From the NCBI GenBank assembly GCA_947630125.1, contig CANRGO010000015.1:1-36915 (forward strand): a stretch of DNA of 36,915 nt. The letters run 5' to 3'. Source of the stretch: an uncultured Lachnospiraceae bacterium (lineage in GTDB: Bacteria > Bacillota > Clostridia > Lachnospirales > Lachnospiraceae). The notes below the pieces were generated by a model. That model was not told the origin of the DNA. It saw only the letters and a list, made by a program, of their open reading frames with translations, and did no database searches. Made by a program: the position numbers and the translations under genes. Positions within the stretch are counted from its first letter, which is position 1. The number at the start of each line of letters is the position of its first letter. Shown in pieces: positions 17,559-25,472 of this stretch.

Positions 17559-18926
17559 ATGGATCAATATAATTATTCTGAAATTTCGCCCGAAATCATT
17601 CAATTAGCAAAATTAAGCCAAGAAGCTGGAATTATTGATAATGAACTATTTACAGAATATGATGTGAAACGAGGATTAAGAGACTTAAGTGGCAAAGGAG
17701 TCCTTGCAGGTTTAACTAGTATTTCTGATGTGAAAGCAACCGAACTTATAAATGGAGAATACATTCCCTGTCACGGTCAATTAATTTATCGTGGATATGA
17801 TATTAAGGATTTGGTAGATGGATTTACAAAAGACAAACGTTTTGGCTTTGAAGAGGTGAGTTATCTTTTACTTTTCAACAAATTACCAGATGCAGCTGAA
17901 TTGAAAAAGTTTTCTAATTTACTAGCTTCTTACCGCTCCCTTCCACCAAGTTTTGTTCGGGATATTATAATGAAAGCACCAAGTACAGATATCATGAATT
18001 CACTTGCACGAAGTGTATTAACATTATATTCTTATGACGATAAAGCTGACGATGTATCTATACCCAATGTTTTAAGACAATGTTTACAGTTAATAAGTAC
18101 ATTTCCCATGTTATCGATCTATGGATATCAAGCTGCAAACTATTATCACGAAGGAAATAGTTTATATATTCATTCCCCAAAGAAAAAACTATCGATGGCC
18201 GAAAATATACTTCATATGCTTAGACCTGATTGCAAGTATACTCCTCTTGAGGCTCAACTTTTAGATATGGCATTGATTTTACACATGGAACATGGTGGTG
18301 GAAATAACTCTTCTTTTACAACGCACGTTGTAACATCAACTCTGACAGATACGTATTCAACCATTGCAGCTGCTATTGGTTCTTTGAAAGGTCCACGACA
18401 TGGTGGTGCAAATATTAAGGTTGTACATATGTTTGAAGAAATGAAGAAAACTGTAAAAGATTGGCATAATGATGACGAAATCGCATCCTATTTATCCAAG
18501 TTATTGAACAAAGAGGCTTTCGATCGCTCAGGATTAATCTATGGTGTTGGGCATGCTATTTATTCAAAATCAGATCCACGTGCACGTATTTTTAAAAGCT
18601 TTGTTGAACAATTATCTGTTGAAAAGGGATTGGAAGCTGAATATGGTCTCTATTCAAAAGTAGAACAAATTGCACCGCAGGTAATTGCAAAAGAACGACA
18701 AATATATAAAGGTGTTAGCGTCAATGTGGATTTTTATGCTGGCCTTGCATATCATATGCTGAACCTTCCGGAAGAATTATATACACCAATTTTTGCAATT
18801 GCAAGAATCGTAGGTTGGAGTGCACATCGACTTGAAGAATTAGCAAATAATGGCAAAATAATTCGCCCCGCATACAAAGCGATTGCAAAAGAACAAACAT
18901 ATATCCCTTTGTCTGAACGAGACTAA
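17559..18926 (+). CDS. Citrate synthase
   Basis: 455 residues. It condenses acetyl-CoA and oxaloacetate to citrate. The catalytic His245 (MEHGGGNNSSF), His332 (GVGHAIYSKSDPRA) and Asp391 (VNVDFYAG) are in place, with the usual RGYDIKDL motif near residue 78. The N-terminal extension of about 50 residues makes it longer than the 370-residue Bacillus type; related long forms occur in clostridia. 2-methylcitrate synthase activity cannot be ruled out from sequence. AGGTGG lies upstream of the ATG. It is transcribed alone: aconitase and isocitrate dehydrogenase genes are not next to it, as they often are. Confidence 0.93.
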   Translation: MDQYNYSEISPEIIQLAKLSQEAGIIDNELFTEYDVKRGLRDLSGKGVLAGLTSISDVKATELINGEYIPCHGQLIYRGYDIKDLVDGFTKDKRFGFEEVSYLLLFNKLPDAAELKKFSNLLASYRSLPPSFVRDIIMKAPSTDIMNSLARSVLTLYSYDDKADDVSIPNVLRQCLQLISTFPMLSIYGYQAANYYHEGNSLYIHSPKKKLSMAENILHMLRPDCKYTPLEAQLLDMALILHMEHGGGNNSSFTTHVVTSTLTDTYSTIAAAIGSLKGPRHGGANIKVVHMFEEMKKTVKDWHNDDEIASYLSKLLNKEAFDRSGLIYGVGHAIYSKSDPRARIFKSFVEQLSVEKGLEAEYGLYSKVEQIAPQVIAKERQIYKGVSVNVDFYAGLAYHMLNLPEELYTPIFAIARIVGWSAHRLEELANNGKIIRPAYKAIAKEQTYIPLSERD

Positions 18927-18930
18927 ACAA

Positions 18931-18958
18931 AAAAACCGATATTTCTATCGGTTTTTTT
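18931..18958. terminator. Bidirectional terminator between citrate synthase and the GGDEF gene
   Basis: AAAAACCGATA, TTTC and TATCGGTTTTTTT on the plus strand. The A run gives a T run on the minus strand as well. It overlaps the stop codon of the convergent gene. Confidence 0.9.
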
Positions 18959-20315
18959 ATAATTGATCAACTCTATTTGATTGTATTTCTTCGATTTCAT
19001 ATAAAAGGCTATAATTTTCTATATTTTCATTTAAGAACTGTTGTAGAATTCGTTCTGCTACCATGGAAGAATTCTCCTTCGTAGCATCCATTAAAATAAC
19101 AACAATTTGTAAATTTGAAAATCTTGCCTGAACGTCGCCTCTACGAAGGGAGTTCCCAATTACCTTTTCTAAGGTTTTCACGACCAAAGCTTCTGCTCTA
19201 TCAAAATCACTTGCATTATCTTTATGTTCTAATGTGAACAACAGCATATGAACATGTTGTTTTGTTCGAGATATACTTCTTGTAATAAATTGAAAAATGC
19301 TTCGAAAATTATCTGTTTCAACCTGATATGCACCAACACAATCTACAGGTTCTTCTATCATATTTTTTAATTGACGAAACCCTATGTCACCTTTTTGAAT
19401 ACTTGGTGAGGAAAAGGTGTCTGCATCATTTTCCATAAAAAAATGATACCCATGTTTTCCATTTTGTTTTACATAATATAAAGCTTTGTCAGCTTTATGA
19501 TACAATGTAAGAAAATCTTTCCCGTCACGATCAGCAACCGATATCCCTACCGACACACCAACACCTTCTAAATAACCAATACAATTCAAAATTGCATGAT
19601 TTAGGTTTTGAATAAGCAGTAAAGCTGTTTCTTTTATTTGGTTAATTTCCATTTTTCCACGAATAAATACAGCAAATTCATCTCCACCTAGTCTACCTGC
19701 AAACATATGATCTTCTGACAAAACCAGCACTTTTTCACAGAAACTTTTTAAAACTTTATCTCCTGCTATATGCCCATAGGTATCATTAATATTTTTAAAA
19801 TTATCTAAGTCTATGAGAAAAAAAACACCTTGATTATTTTGTTCAAGCGTATCATTTACCTGCTCTTCGAAGTATTGTCTATCCCATAGTCCTGTCAGCG
19901 AATCCGTACATGATTTTACAGACAATTCCTTTTTTATATCTTCGATTTCTAGTATTTTATGAATTCTGCTAATCATAACCTGTGGATCAAATGGTTTTCT
20001 TATATAATCCATTGCTCCCATACGCAAAGATTTTATTTCGCTCTCCATATCGGAATCAGAAGTTAAAAACACAACAGGGATATTTGCACATTCCGGATCT
20101 AATTTCATTTGTTCTAAAAACTCATAGCCATCCATATTAGGCATGTTGATGTCCAAAATCACCAGATCAGGTTTGATATGTTTCAAAAAAAGCAATGCAT
20201 TCTCTCCTGATTTCTCCATAGATAACCTGAAGTCATCTTTAAATATTTCAGCTGCACATTTTAAATTTGTCGCTACATCATCTACCATTAGTATGTGCTT
20301 TTTATCATTCATCAT
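18957..20315 (-). CDS. Response regulator with GGDEF and degenerate GGDEF domains (diguanylate cyclase)
   Basis: 452 residues. Residues 5-122 are a receiver domain: acidic pocket in MVDD, phospho-acceptor Asp55 in LVILDINMPNMDGYEF, and Lys107 in RKPFDP. Residues 130-290 are a GGDEF domain with an intact GRLGGDEF active site (GGDEF at 210-214), so c-di-GMP synthesis is expected. No RxxD inhibitory site stands at the usual spacing before it. Residues about 330-445 look like a second, decayed GGDEF fold: the active site reads SNLQI (400-404) but RRGD (391-394) keeps an RxxD motif five residues before it. The partner kinase is not in the window. The ATG overlaps the thrC stop by one base; the second ATG (20312) is as likely the real start. 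Confidence 0.9.
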   Translation of the reverse strand: MMNDKKHILMVDDVATNLKCAAEIFKDDFRLSMEKSGENALLFLKHIKPDLVILDINMPNMDGYEFLEQMKLDPECANIPVVFLTSDSDMESEIKSLRMGAMDYIRKPFDPQVMISRIHKILEIEDIKKELSVKSCTDSLTGLWDRQYFEEQVNDTLEQNNQGVFFLIDLDNFKNINDTYGHIAGDKVLKSFCEKVLVLSEDHMFAGRLGGDEFAVFIRGKMEINQIKETALLLIQNLNHAILNCIGYLEGVGVSVGISVADRDGKDFLTLYHKADKALYYVKQNGKHGYHFFMENDADTFSSPSIQKGDIGFRQLKNMIEEPVDCVGAYQVETDNFRSIFQFITRSISRTKQHVHMLLFTLEHKDNASDFDRAEALVVKTLEKVIGNSLRRGDVQARFSNLQIVVILMDATKENSSMVAERILQQFLNENIENYSLLYEIEEIQSNRVDQL

Positions 20316-21802
20316 TATATCCCTAAAAAATCTTTCACGACAGTTGGCATCTTTTCTGTTTCACAAAAATTTTGATGCAAAATATCTGCATGCCTTATTT
20401 CTTCAATAGCTTCTGGAACTACTACATTTGAAATAGCACTTAATTCATCAATTAATTCAAATTCACCTAATTTATCATATTCTTGATTAATTGCAGTCAT
20501 AACGCTTCTGGCAAATTTATATGGACTTGCAGTGGAAACAATCACCGTTTTATGAGTATCATTCGTACTTGCTTTATATTTTTCATACACTGCACCTGCT
20601 ACAGCTGTATGTGTATCAACAACATAACCTGTTTGATCAAATAAATTTTTAATATAAGCAGCTGTCTCTTCTTCAGTAGCATAATTACCATAAAAATCAT
20701 GTAGCTGATCAGCCATTTCAGAATCAATAGTATAGGTACCAGAATGATTCAGGGCATCCATAAATGCTTTATTTTTCTCTGGATTACCATTCGCAATTCG
20801 ATATACTAATCTTTCAAGATTACTACTAATCAAAATGTCCATAGAAGGAGAAGATGTTAATATAAATTCTCTGTTTTTATTATAGATACCTGTATCAAAA
20901 AAATCATACAAAACTTTATTGTCATTGGAAGCACAAATCAATTTATGGATAGGTAATCCCATATTCTTTGCAAAATATGCAGCTAAAATATTTCCAAAAT
21001 TACCTGTTGGAACTACAAAATTAATAGCTTCCTTATCAGTAATTTTTTCTTCTTTTAATAATTGAACATAAGAATACACATAATAAACAATTTGTGGTAC
21101 CAATCGACCTATATTAATGGAATTTGCAGAAGAAAATTGGTAACCGTGTTTATTTAATTCCTCTTCCATCTGTTTATCATTGAAAATATGTTTAACACCT
21201 GTTTGTGCATCATCAAAATTTCCAGATATTCCAACAACAAATGTATTATCACCTTTTTGCGTAATCATTTGTTTTTCCTGAATCATACTGACACCATTTT
21301 TAGGATAAAAAACAATGATTTTACATCCTTCTACTGATGCAAACCCCGCCAATGCAGCTTTACCAGTATCACCACTGGTTGCAGTCAAAATAACGATTTC
21401 TTTATCCACATGATTCATTTTTGCTGAAGTAGTCATAAGATGAGGTAAAATAGAAAGTGCCATATCCTTAAAAGCTATGGTCGAACCATGAAACAATTCT
21501 AAATAAAAAGCATCGTTTGCCTCTACTAAAGGAGCAATTTCTTCAACATCAAACTTATTATCATATGCTTTCTCGATACAAGACATAAGCTGTTCCTTAT
21601 TAAAATCAGTAAAAAACAACTTCATGACTTCATAAGCTACCTGTTGATACGTCATTTGCGAAAGTTCATTCAACGTTTTATCTAGCATAGGAATATACTC
21701 AGGAACAAATAATCCACCATCCTCTGGCAATCCTTTTAAAATAGCCTCTGATGCTTTTACTGGTTTACAATCACTTCTAGTACTTCTGTAAAATAAATCC
21801 AT
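20315..21802 (-). CDS. thrC: Threonine synthase
   Basis: 495 residues, the long type of threonine synthase. It converts O-phosphohomoserine to threonine with PLP. The PLP lysine is Lys112 in HGSTIAFKDMALSILP. Other family marks are LFYRSTR near the start, LTATSGDTGKAALAGF (phosphate-binding loop), VPTGNFGNILAAYFAK and VDTHTAVAGAVYEKY. It has a clear promoter at 21835-21863 and GAGG upstream of the ATG. No homoserine dehydrogenase or kinase gene is adjacent. The stop overlaps the start of the GGDEF-protein gene. Confidence 0.96.
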   Translation of the reverse strand: MDLFYRSTRSDCKPVKASEAILKGLPEDGGLFVPEYIPMLDKTLNELSQMTYQQVAYEVMKLFFTDFNKEQLMSCIEKAYDNKFDVEEIAPLVEANDAFYLELFHGSTIAFKDMALSILPHLMTTSAKMNHVDKEIVILTATSGDTGKAALAGFASVEGCKIIVFYPKNGVSMIQEKQMITQKGDNTFVVGISGNFDDAQTGVKHIFNDKQMEEELNKHGYQFSSANSINIGRLVPQIVYYVYSYVQLLKEEKITDKEAINFVVPTGNFGNILAAYFAKNMGLPIHKLICASNDNKVLYDFFDTGIYNKNREFILTSSPSMDILISSNLERLVYRIANGNPEKNKAFMDALNHSGTYTIDSEMADQLHDFYGNYATEEETAAYIKNLFDQTGYVVDTHTAVAGAVYEKYKASTNDTHKTVIVSTASPYKFARSVMTAINQEYDKLGEFELIDELSAISNVVVPEAIEEIRHADILHQNFCETEKMPTVVKDFLGI

Positions 21803-21834
21803 ATCGTTACCTCACTTTTGTTTTTCAATTTCCA

Positions 21835-21863
21835 AGTATATCATAAAGAATTTTCACTGGCAA
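21835..21863 (-). promoter_or_regulatory. thrC promoter
   Basis: Minus strand TTGCCA (21863-21858), 17 bases, TATACT (21840-21835) preceded by TGA, an extended -10. Just upstream, TTAACA (21867-21872) and TGTTAA (21881-21886) form an inverted repeat with an 8-base gap, between this and the divergent promoter. Confidence 0.7.
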
Positions 21864-21906
21864 TCATTAACACATTAAACTGTTAAATTGCTTATAAAAG
21901 AAATAG

Positions 21907-21932
21907 AGGATTTTAGAATCCTATGCTATAAT
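21907..21932 (+). promoter_or_regulatory. Promoter of the AP2-like gene with an inverted repeat
   Basis: TATAAT (21927-21932) preceded by TGC gives an extended -10 without a good -35. Directly upstream AGGATT, TTAG, AATCCT (21907-21922) is an inverted repeat covering the -35 region, a possible operator and perhaps self-regulated. Confidence 0.6.
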
Positions 21933-21957
21933 AATAAAAAAGTTAAGGAGCATTTTC

Positions 21958-22758
21958 ATGGAAACTAAAATGACTGGTGTTTCAATTGCTGCCATGAAAA
22001 ATGGCACAATTTATTATCGCTCATCAATTACCGTAAAAGGAAAACACATAAGTTTAGGCAGTTATAAACAAATGGATTACGCTCACCAGGCGTATCTTGA
22101 TGCGCATAAAGTATTATCTAATGAGGCTTTGTTACCAGAGCATTATGAGCAAATACATCCATCTTTAAGTTTTGAAAAATGGGTATCTTTATGCAATCTT
22201 AGAGATAATGGAATCTACTTAAAAAACCCAATCTATTTAAAAAAACATGTGTTTTACTATTATTTAGCGATAGATCGTGTTTTAAAATTTGACCGAGATG
22301 ATTTATTTTATTATGCAACCCATAAAATCATGTGTCGTAAAGGGCATCTGTTTGTATCTGATTATGGAATGCAGGTAAACATACTCAATCGTTATCAGAT
22401 AAAAAATTATAGCGTATGCGGAAAAGACTACCTTTTCCTTAATCAAGATTCGAATGATTTTCGTTACGAAAATATACGAATCATCAATCGTTATCATGGT
22501 GTTCGAAAGGAATCGAAAAAAAACAAAACCATTTTTCTAACGAAAATTCATATAAAAGGTGATTTTATCGTAGGAAGATATGCAACCGAAGATGAAGCAG
22601 CAATTGCTTACAACAAAGCAGTTGATATACTAAAAGGCAAAGGTCTTAAGAAAAATTTTCCAACGAATTACTTGGAAGGTTTATCTCCAAAGGTTTATGC
22701 CGATATTTATCATCATGTCTCTATCTCAGAAAGTATTTTGAAATACCCTGTTGAATAA
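21958..22758 (+). CDS. Protein with two AP2-like domains around a decayed HNH-like core
   Basis: 266 residues, cytoplasmic. Residues 6-52 match an AP2/ERF-type DNA-binding fold: YRSSITVKGKHISLGSYKQ, then YAHQAYLDAHKVL. Residues 180-236 match it again: GVR, a basic strand, GRYATEDEAAIAYNKAVDI and a closing NFPTNYL. Between them (about 105-178), FDRDDLFYYATHKI, LFLNQDSNDFRYENIRIINRY resembles the HNH_3 part of phage HNH-AP2 homing endonucleases, with N-D-R-x-x-N-I-R kept but the expected catalytic His replaced. It is therefore probably a DNA-binding protein derived from such an enzyme rather than a nuclease. No mobile element surrounds it; it is expressed alone and AAGGAG precedes the ATG. Its target is unknown. 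Confidence 0.72.
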   Translation: METKMTGVSIAAMKNGTIYYRSSITVKGKHISLGSYKQMDYAHQAYLDAHKVLSNEALLPEHYEQIHPSLSFEKWVSLCNLRDNGIYLKNPIYLKKHVFYYYLAIDRVLKFDRDDLFYYATHKIMCRKGHLFVSDYGMQVNILNRYQIKNYSVCGKDYLFLNQDSNDFRYENIRIINRYHGVRKESKKNKTIFLTKIHIKGDFIVGRYATEDEAAIAYNKAVDILKGKGLKKNFPTNYLEGLSPKVYADIYHHVSISESILKYPVE

Positions 22759-22764
22759 TATGAC

Positions 22765-23964
22765 TCATTTTAATTCATAATCTATAAAGCATAAATTGAT
22801 ATCTACCTTCCCACTAATACCTGGTACTGTTCCATCCTGTGTATATTGCCACATGGTAAAGGCATATGGATAATCTGGCTGTGTCTCATACTGGGCAAGC
22901 CATATATCTGTACTTGTCAAAGTGGCAAGTTGATACTTTTCCAACAACCATTCTTTCGTTCCATATAACATAGGTGTGTAGCCTGCTGTTTTGATAACAT
23001 TTAAAAATGCAGCAGCGATTTCCGTTCTTTTTTCTTTAGTCAGGGATTCTGTCCTTGAAGTATCTCCCATAACTTCTTCCATATCAAACACGATGGGATA
23101 TGTTATTGTTGTAGTTCCTATTTGAGATAATACAAAGTTAGCCTCTTCTTCTGCTTCTTCCTTGCTAATAGCTTGTGAATAAAAATAAATTCCTATTTGT
23201 AGTCCGGCATTGGATGCTTCGATTAAATTTTCATCAAAATAACTATCCACAATGATTTTTCCCGAACCATATCCTCTGGCTCCAGCTCGCAGCATTACAA
23301 AATCAACACCAGCCTTTTTTACTTTTGAAAAATTTACACTTCCTTGATATTTTGACAAATCAACTCCTAGTTTGGATATTTTTTTATCATTTTCATAATA
23401 AACATAATATCCGTCCTCCTCTGATAAACCTTCAAAATTATAATTGTGTTTCGATAAATAAGATTGTACTAATATCCATTCTTCTGAATTGTCTGATCTT
23501 TTTACCAGTGTATATTTACCACCAAAACTTGGATCGTTCTCTATGACTTCATCCTCTTCTAACACTGCCCTATCCTCTTGTTCTTCTGCAGTATCGGAAT
23601 CTTGTAAATTATCTTCTTCCTCTTCAATATTTTGACTTTCTTCCTCATCCACAGGATACATATCCCAAAAATCCAAATCATCTGACGTAAATTGATTTCC
23701 ACTTAGCAAATCATCCAAATCCTTTTGAGCTGCATCCAACTGATCTGTTTTTGTTTTATCTGCGTATTCAGCTTCTACCTGTTCCTGTATTAAATCTGCT
23801 TCTGTTTTAAACACCTTTTTTTCCACTGTATTGCTCTTCTTATTATCAGAATCATTTAGTATTAGAACAAGCAAAATAATAACAACTATAAAAATTGCTA
23901 CTCCCATTAACATATATCCAATTGCGCCTGTTTTTGAATCTTGATCATAATCTTGTAATCTCAT
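22765..23964 (-). CDS. Membrane-anchored GH25 muramidase (lysozyme)
   Basis: 399 residues from MRLQDYDQ, chosen because a purine-rich GGGATGG lies before it and a membrane helix (about 15-37) then sits at the right place; the frame extends 36 codons further upstream without a ribosome site. After the helix comes a Glu/Asp-rich stretch (about 45-150). The C-terminal about 200 residues are a GH25 domain: GVDLSKYQGSVNFSKVKKAG at its start and the catalytic DxE in YPIVFDMEEVMGDT. The enzyme would cleave muramyl bonds of peptidoglycan from the outer face of the membrane, in wall turnover. It converges with the AP2-like gene with six bases between the stops and no terminator there. Confidence 0.9.
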   Translation of the reverse strand: MRLQDYDQDSKTGAIGYMLMGVAIFIVVIILLVLILNDSDNKKSNTVEKKVFKTEADLIQEQVEAEYADKTKTDQLDAAQKDLDDLLSGNQFTSDDLDFWDMYPVDEEESQNIEEEEDNLQDSDTAEEQEDRAVLEEDEVIENDPSFGGKYTLVKRSDNSEEWILVQSYLSKHNYNFEGLSEEDGYYVYYENDKKISKLGVDLSKYQGSVNFSKVKKAGVDFVMLRAGARGYGSGKIIVDSYFDENLIEASNAGLQIGIYFYSQAISKEEAEEEANFVLSQIGTTTITYPIVFDMEEVMGDTSRTESLTKEKRTEIAAAFLNVIKTAGYTPMLYGTKEWLLEKYQLATLTSTDIWLAQYETQPDYPYAFTMWQYTQDGTVPGISGKVDINLCFIDYELK

Positions 23965-24024
23965 GGCACCATCCCTTTTTATATTCTGACTAAAGAATAT
24001 CACAGGATAAGTCTTATGACAACG

Positions 24025-24054
24025 TAAAATCACCCGGTGGATGCACACCGGGTG
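24025..24054 (-). terminator. Hairpin at the end of the galactan transport operon
   Basis: CACCCGGTG (24031-24039), a six-base loop and CACCGGGTG (24046-24054) form a 9-bp GC-rich stem, followed on the minus strand by ATTTTACG. The T tail is weak, but the position, 60 bases after the intracellular galactanase stop, fits an operon end. Confidence 0.65.
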
Positions 24055-24114
24055 GAAAAAAGAGAGGCACAAGAATACCTAGGCTAACAAGGCATGTTCT
24101 CTCCTGTGCTTTTA

Positions 24115-25224
24115 TTAAAACACTTCATAATCACGAATTACTTTTAATGAAGGCAATGCATTCCCTTGATAGTCAAACAGTGCTTGATTTGCCCATTCGT
24201 TACCGCCTTTGCCGGGTTCATTAATATAATCTCTTGCTTCTTTTGTAGACCATTCGCAACCAGGAACAGGTATCCAGCCTGGTTCCCAATAGAAAAATCC
24301 TTTCCCTTTTTCTTCAGGTACTTGTTCGATAACCTTTAGGAAATCTTTCAAGAAATCGCATTGACCTTCTTTCGTCATTGGATAAGGAATATTCTCAATT
24401 AAATGCTGTTTTGTAGCCATTCCTTTTCTATCATCAGTTTCAAGTTGTTCATACTTTGCATAGTCTTCCATCGTAAAGCCAAAAGATACTTCTGCAACGA
24501 CTAACTCTTTCCTATAACGAAGGGCTAATTGATTCATATTTGCCTTTAAATCTTCCATGCTTCCATGCCAAAAAGGATAGTATGATAAGCCAATAATCTG
24601 AAAATCTTCTCCTCGCTTTATAAACTCATCAAACCAGGAACAATACAGTGCTTGATTTCCTCCATTATCCAAATGAAGCATAATTGGAACATCCAAAGAC
24701 AAACTTCTTATAGCACGAATTCCTGCATTGATAAACCTTGCAATTGTATCGTAATTAGGGACTTTTCCATAGGGCCACAAAAGACCATTGGATAATTCAT
24801 TCCCAACTTGTATCATATCAGGGAAACAATTTTCCTTTTCTAAGATAAGAAGAGTTTCCTTCGTATATTGAAATACTGCTTCTTCTAATTGGTCTTCACT
24901 AAAATCAGTCCATGCTTTTGGAATAAATTGTTTTCCTGGGTCTGCCCAAAAATCACTATAATGATAATCTAATAACACTTTCATACCTATATTCTTTGCT
25001 CTTTTTGCAAGTCTTATAGTCGTATTTAAATCATTTGTACCTGCTCCATATGCCTTTCCATCTTCTGAATACGGATTGTTCCAAAGCCTTAATCGAACAT
25101 AATTAAAGTCATAATCCTTCATTATATGAAATAAATCTTTTTCAATTTCATGATCAAAATATTTTCCACCACACGTCTCTATTTCTAAAAGTGTAGAGAT
25201 ATCCATTCCTTTTATATATTCCAT
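24115..25224 (-). CDS. Intracellular GH53 endo-beta-1,4-galactanase
   Basis: 369 residues from MEYIKGMD. This start is preferred because AAAGGA lies six bases upstream; a start ten codons earlier (25254) has none. GH53 motifs run through the protein: MDISTLLE, YVRLRLWNNPY, LLDYHYSDFWADPGKQ, acid/base Glu143 in IQVGNELSNG, IGLSYYPFWHG, and nucleophile Glu245 in VVAEVSFGF. The C-terminus has FFYWEPGWIPVPG and WANQALFDYQGNALPSL. There is no signal peptide or lipobox, so it should act on imported galacto-oligosaccharides. It is the last gene of the ganS operon, five bases after the zinc-ribbon gene. A secreted GH53 enzyme is encoded at 34564-36597. Confidence 0.92.
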   Translation of the reverse strand: MEYIKGMDISTLLEIETCGGKYFDHEIEKDLFHIMKDYDFNYVRLRLWNNPYSEDGKAYGAGTNDLNTTIRLAKRAKNIGMKVLLDYHYSDFWADPGKQFIPKAWTDFSEDQLEEAVFQYTKETLLILEKENCFPDMIQVGNELSNGLLWPYGKVPNYDTIARFINAGIRAIRSLSLDVPIMLHLDNGGNQALYCSWFDEFIKRGEDFQIIGLSYYPFWHGSMEDLKANMNQLALRYRKELVVAEVSFGFTMEDYAKYEQLETDDRKGMATKQHLIENIPYPMTKEGQCDFLKDFLKVIEQVPEEKGKGFFYWEPGWIPVPGCEWSTKEARDYINEPGKGGNEWANQALFDYQGNALPSLKVIRDYEVF

Positions 25225-25259
25225 ACGATATCCTTTTCTGATAAATTCATACAATCCAC

Positions 25260-25472
25260 TTAATCTTCAAATGTAAAACGTTTCATCATGCTACGGTAAC
25301 GAAATCTTGCCATTTGATTCTTATTCAGTACGTCCTCTTCTGATCCTGTATATTGGCATCGAATACAATAATATTCTTCTTTCTCTTTATCATAAAACAT
25401 ATCAATATCTAAATCTCTCATAAAACATGAGGGACATCGATAATTTAATTTGCCTTTTCCAGATTGAGCCAT
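25260..25472 (-). CDS. Small zinc-ribbon protein of the galactan operon
   Basis: 70 residues with CPSC (about 14-17) and CIRC (about 36-39) spaced as in a four-Cys zinc ribbon, followed by a basic tail (MARFRYRSMMKRF). No membrane segment. The ATG is preceded by GGAGG at a good distance and lies inside the 3' end of the upstream 610-codon gene, overlapping it by 28 bases in another frame, so translation is coupled. It sits between a gene of unknown function and the intracellular galactanase. The fold might bind nucleic acid or protein. I do not recognise a function. Confidence 0.75.
   Translation of the reverse strand: MAQSGKGKLNYRCPSCFMRDLDIDMFYDKEKEEYYCIRCQYTGSEEDVLNKNQMARFRYRSMMKRFTFED

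Noticed and set aside
22759-22764. Terminator between the convergent AP2-like and GH25 genes
   Set aside because: The gap is only six bases and no hairpin with a T tail was found there.
23965-24072. 36-codon upstream extension of the GH25 gene
   Set aside because: No ribosome site, and the extension would put Cys/His-rich residues before a normal N-terminal anchor.
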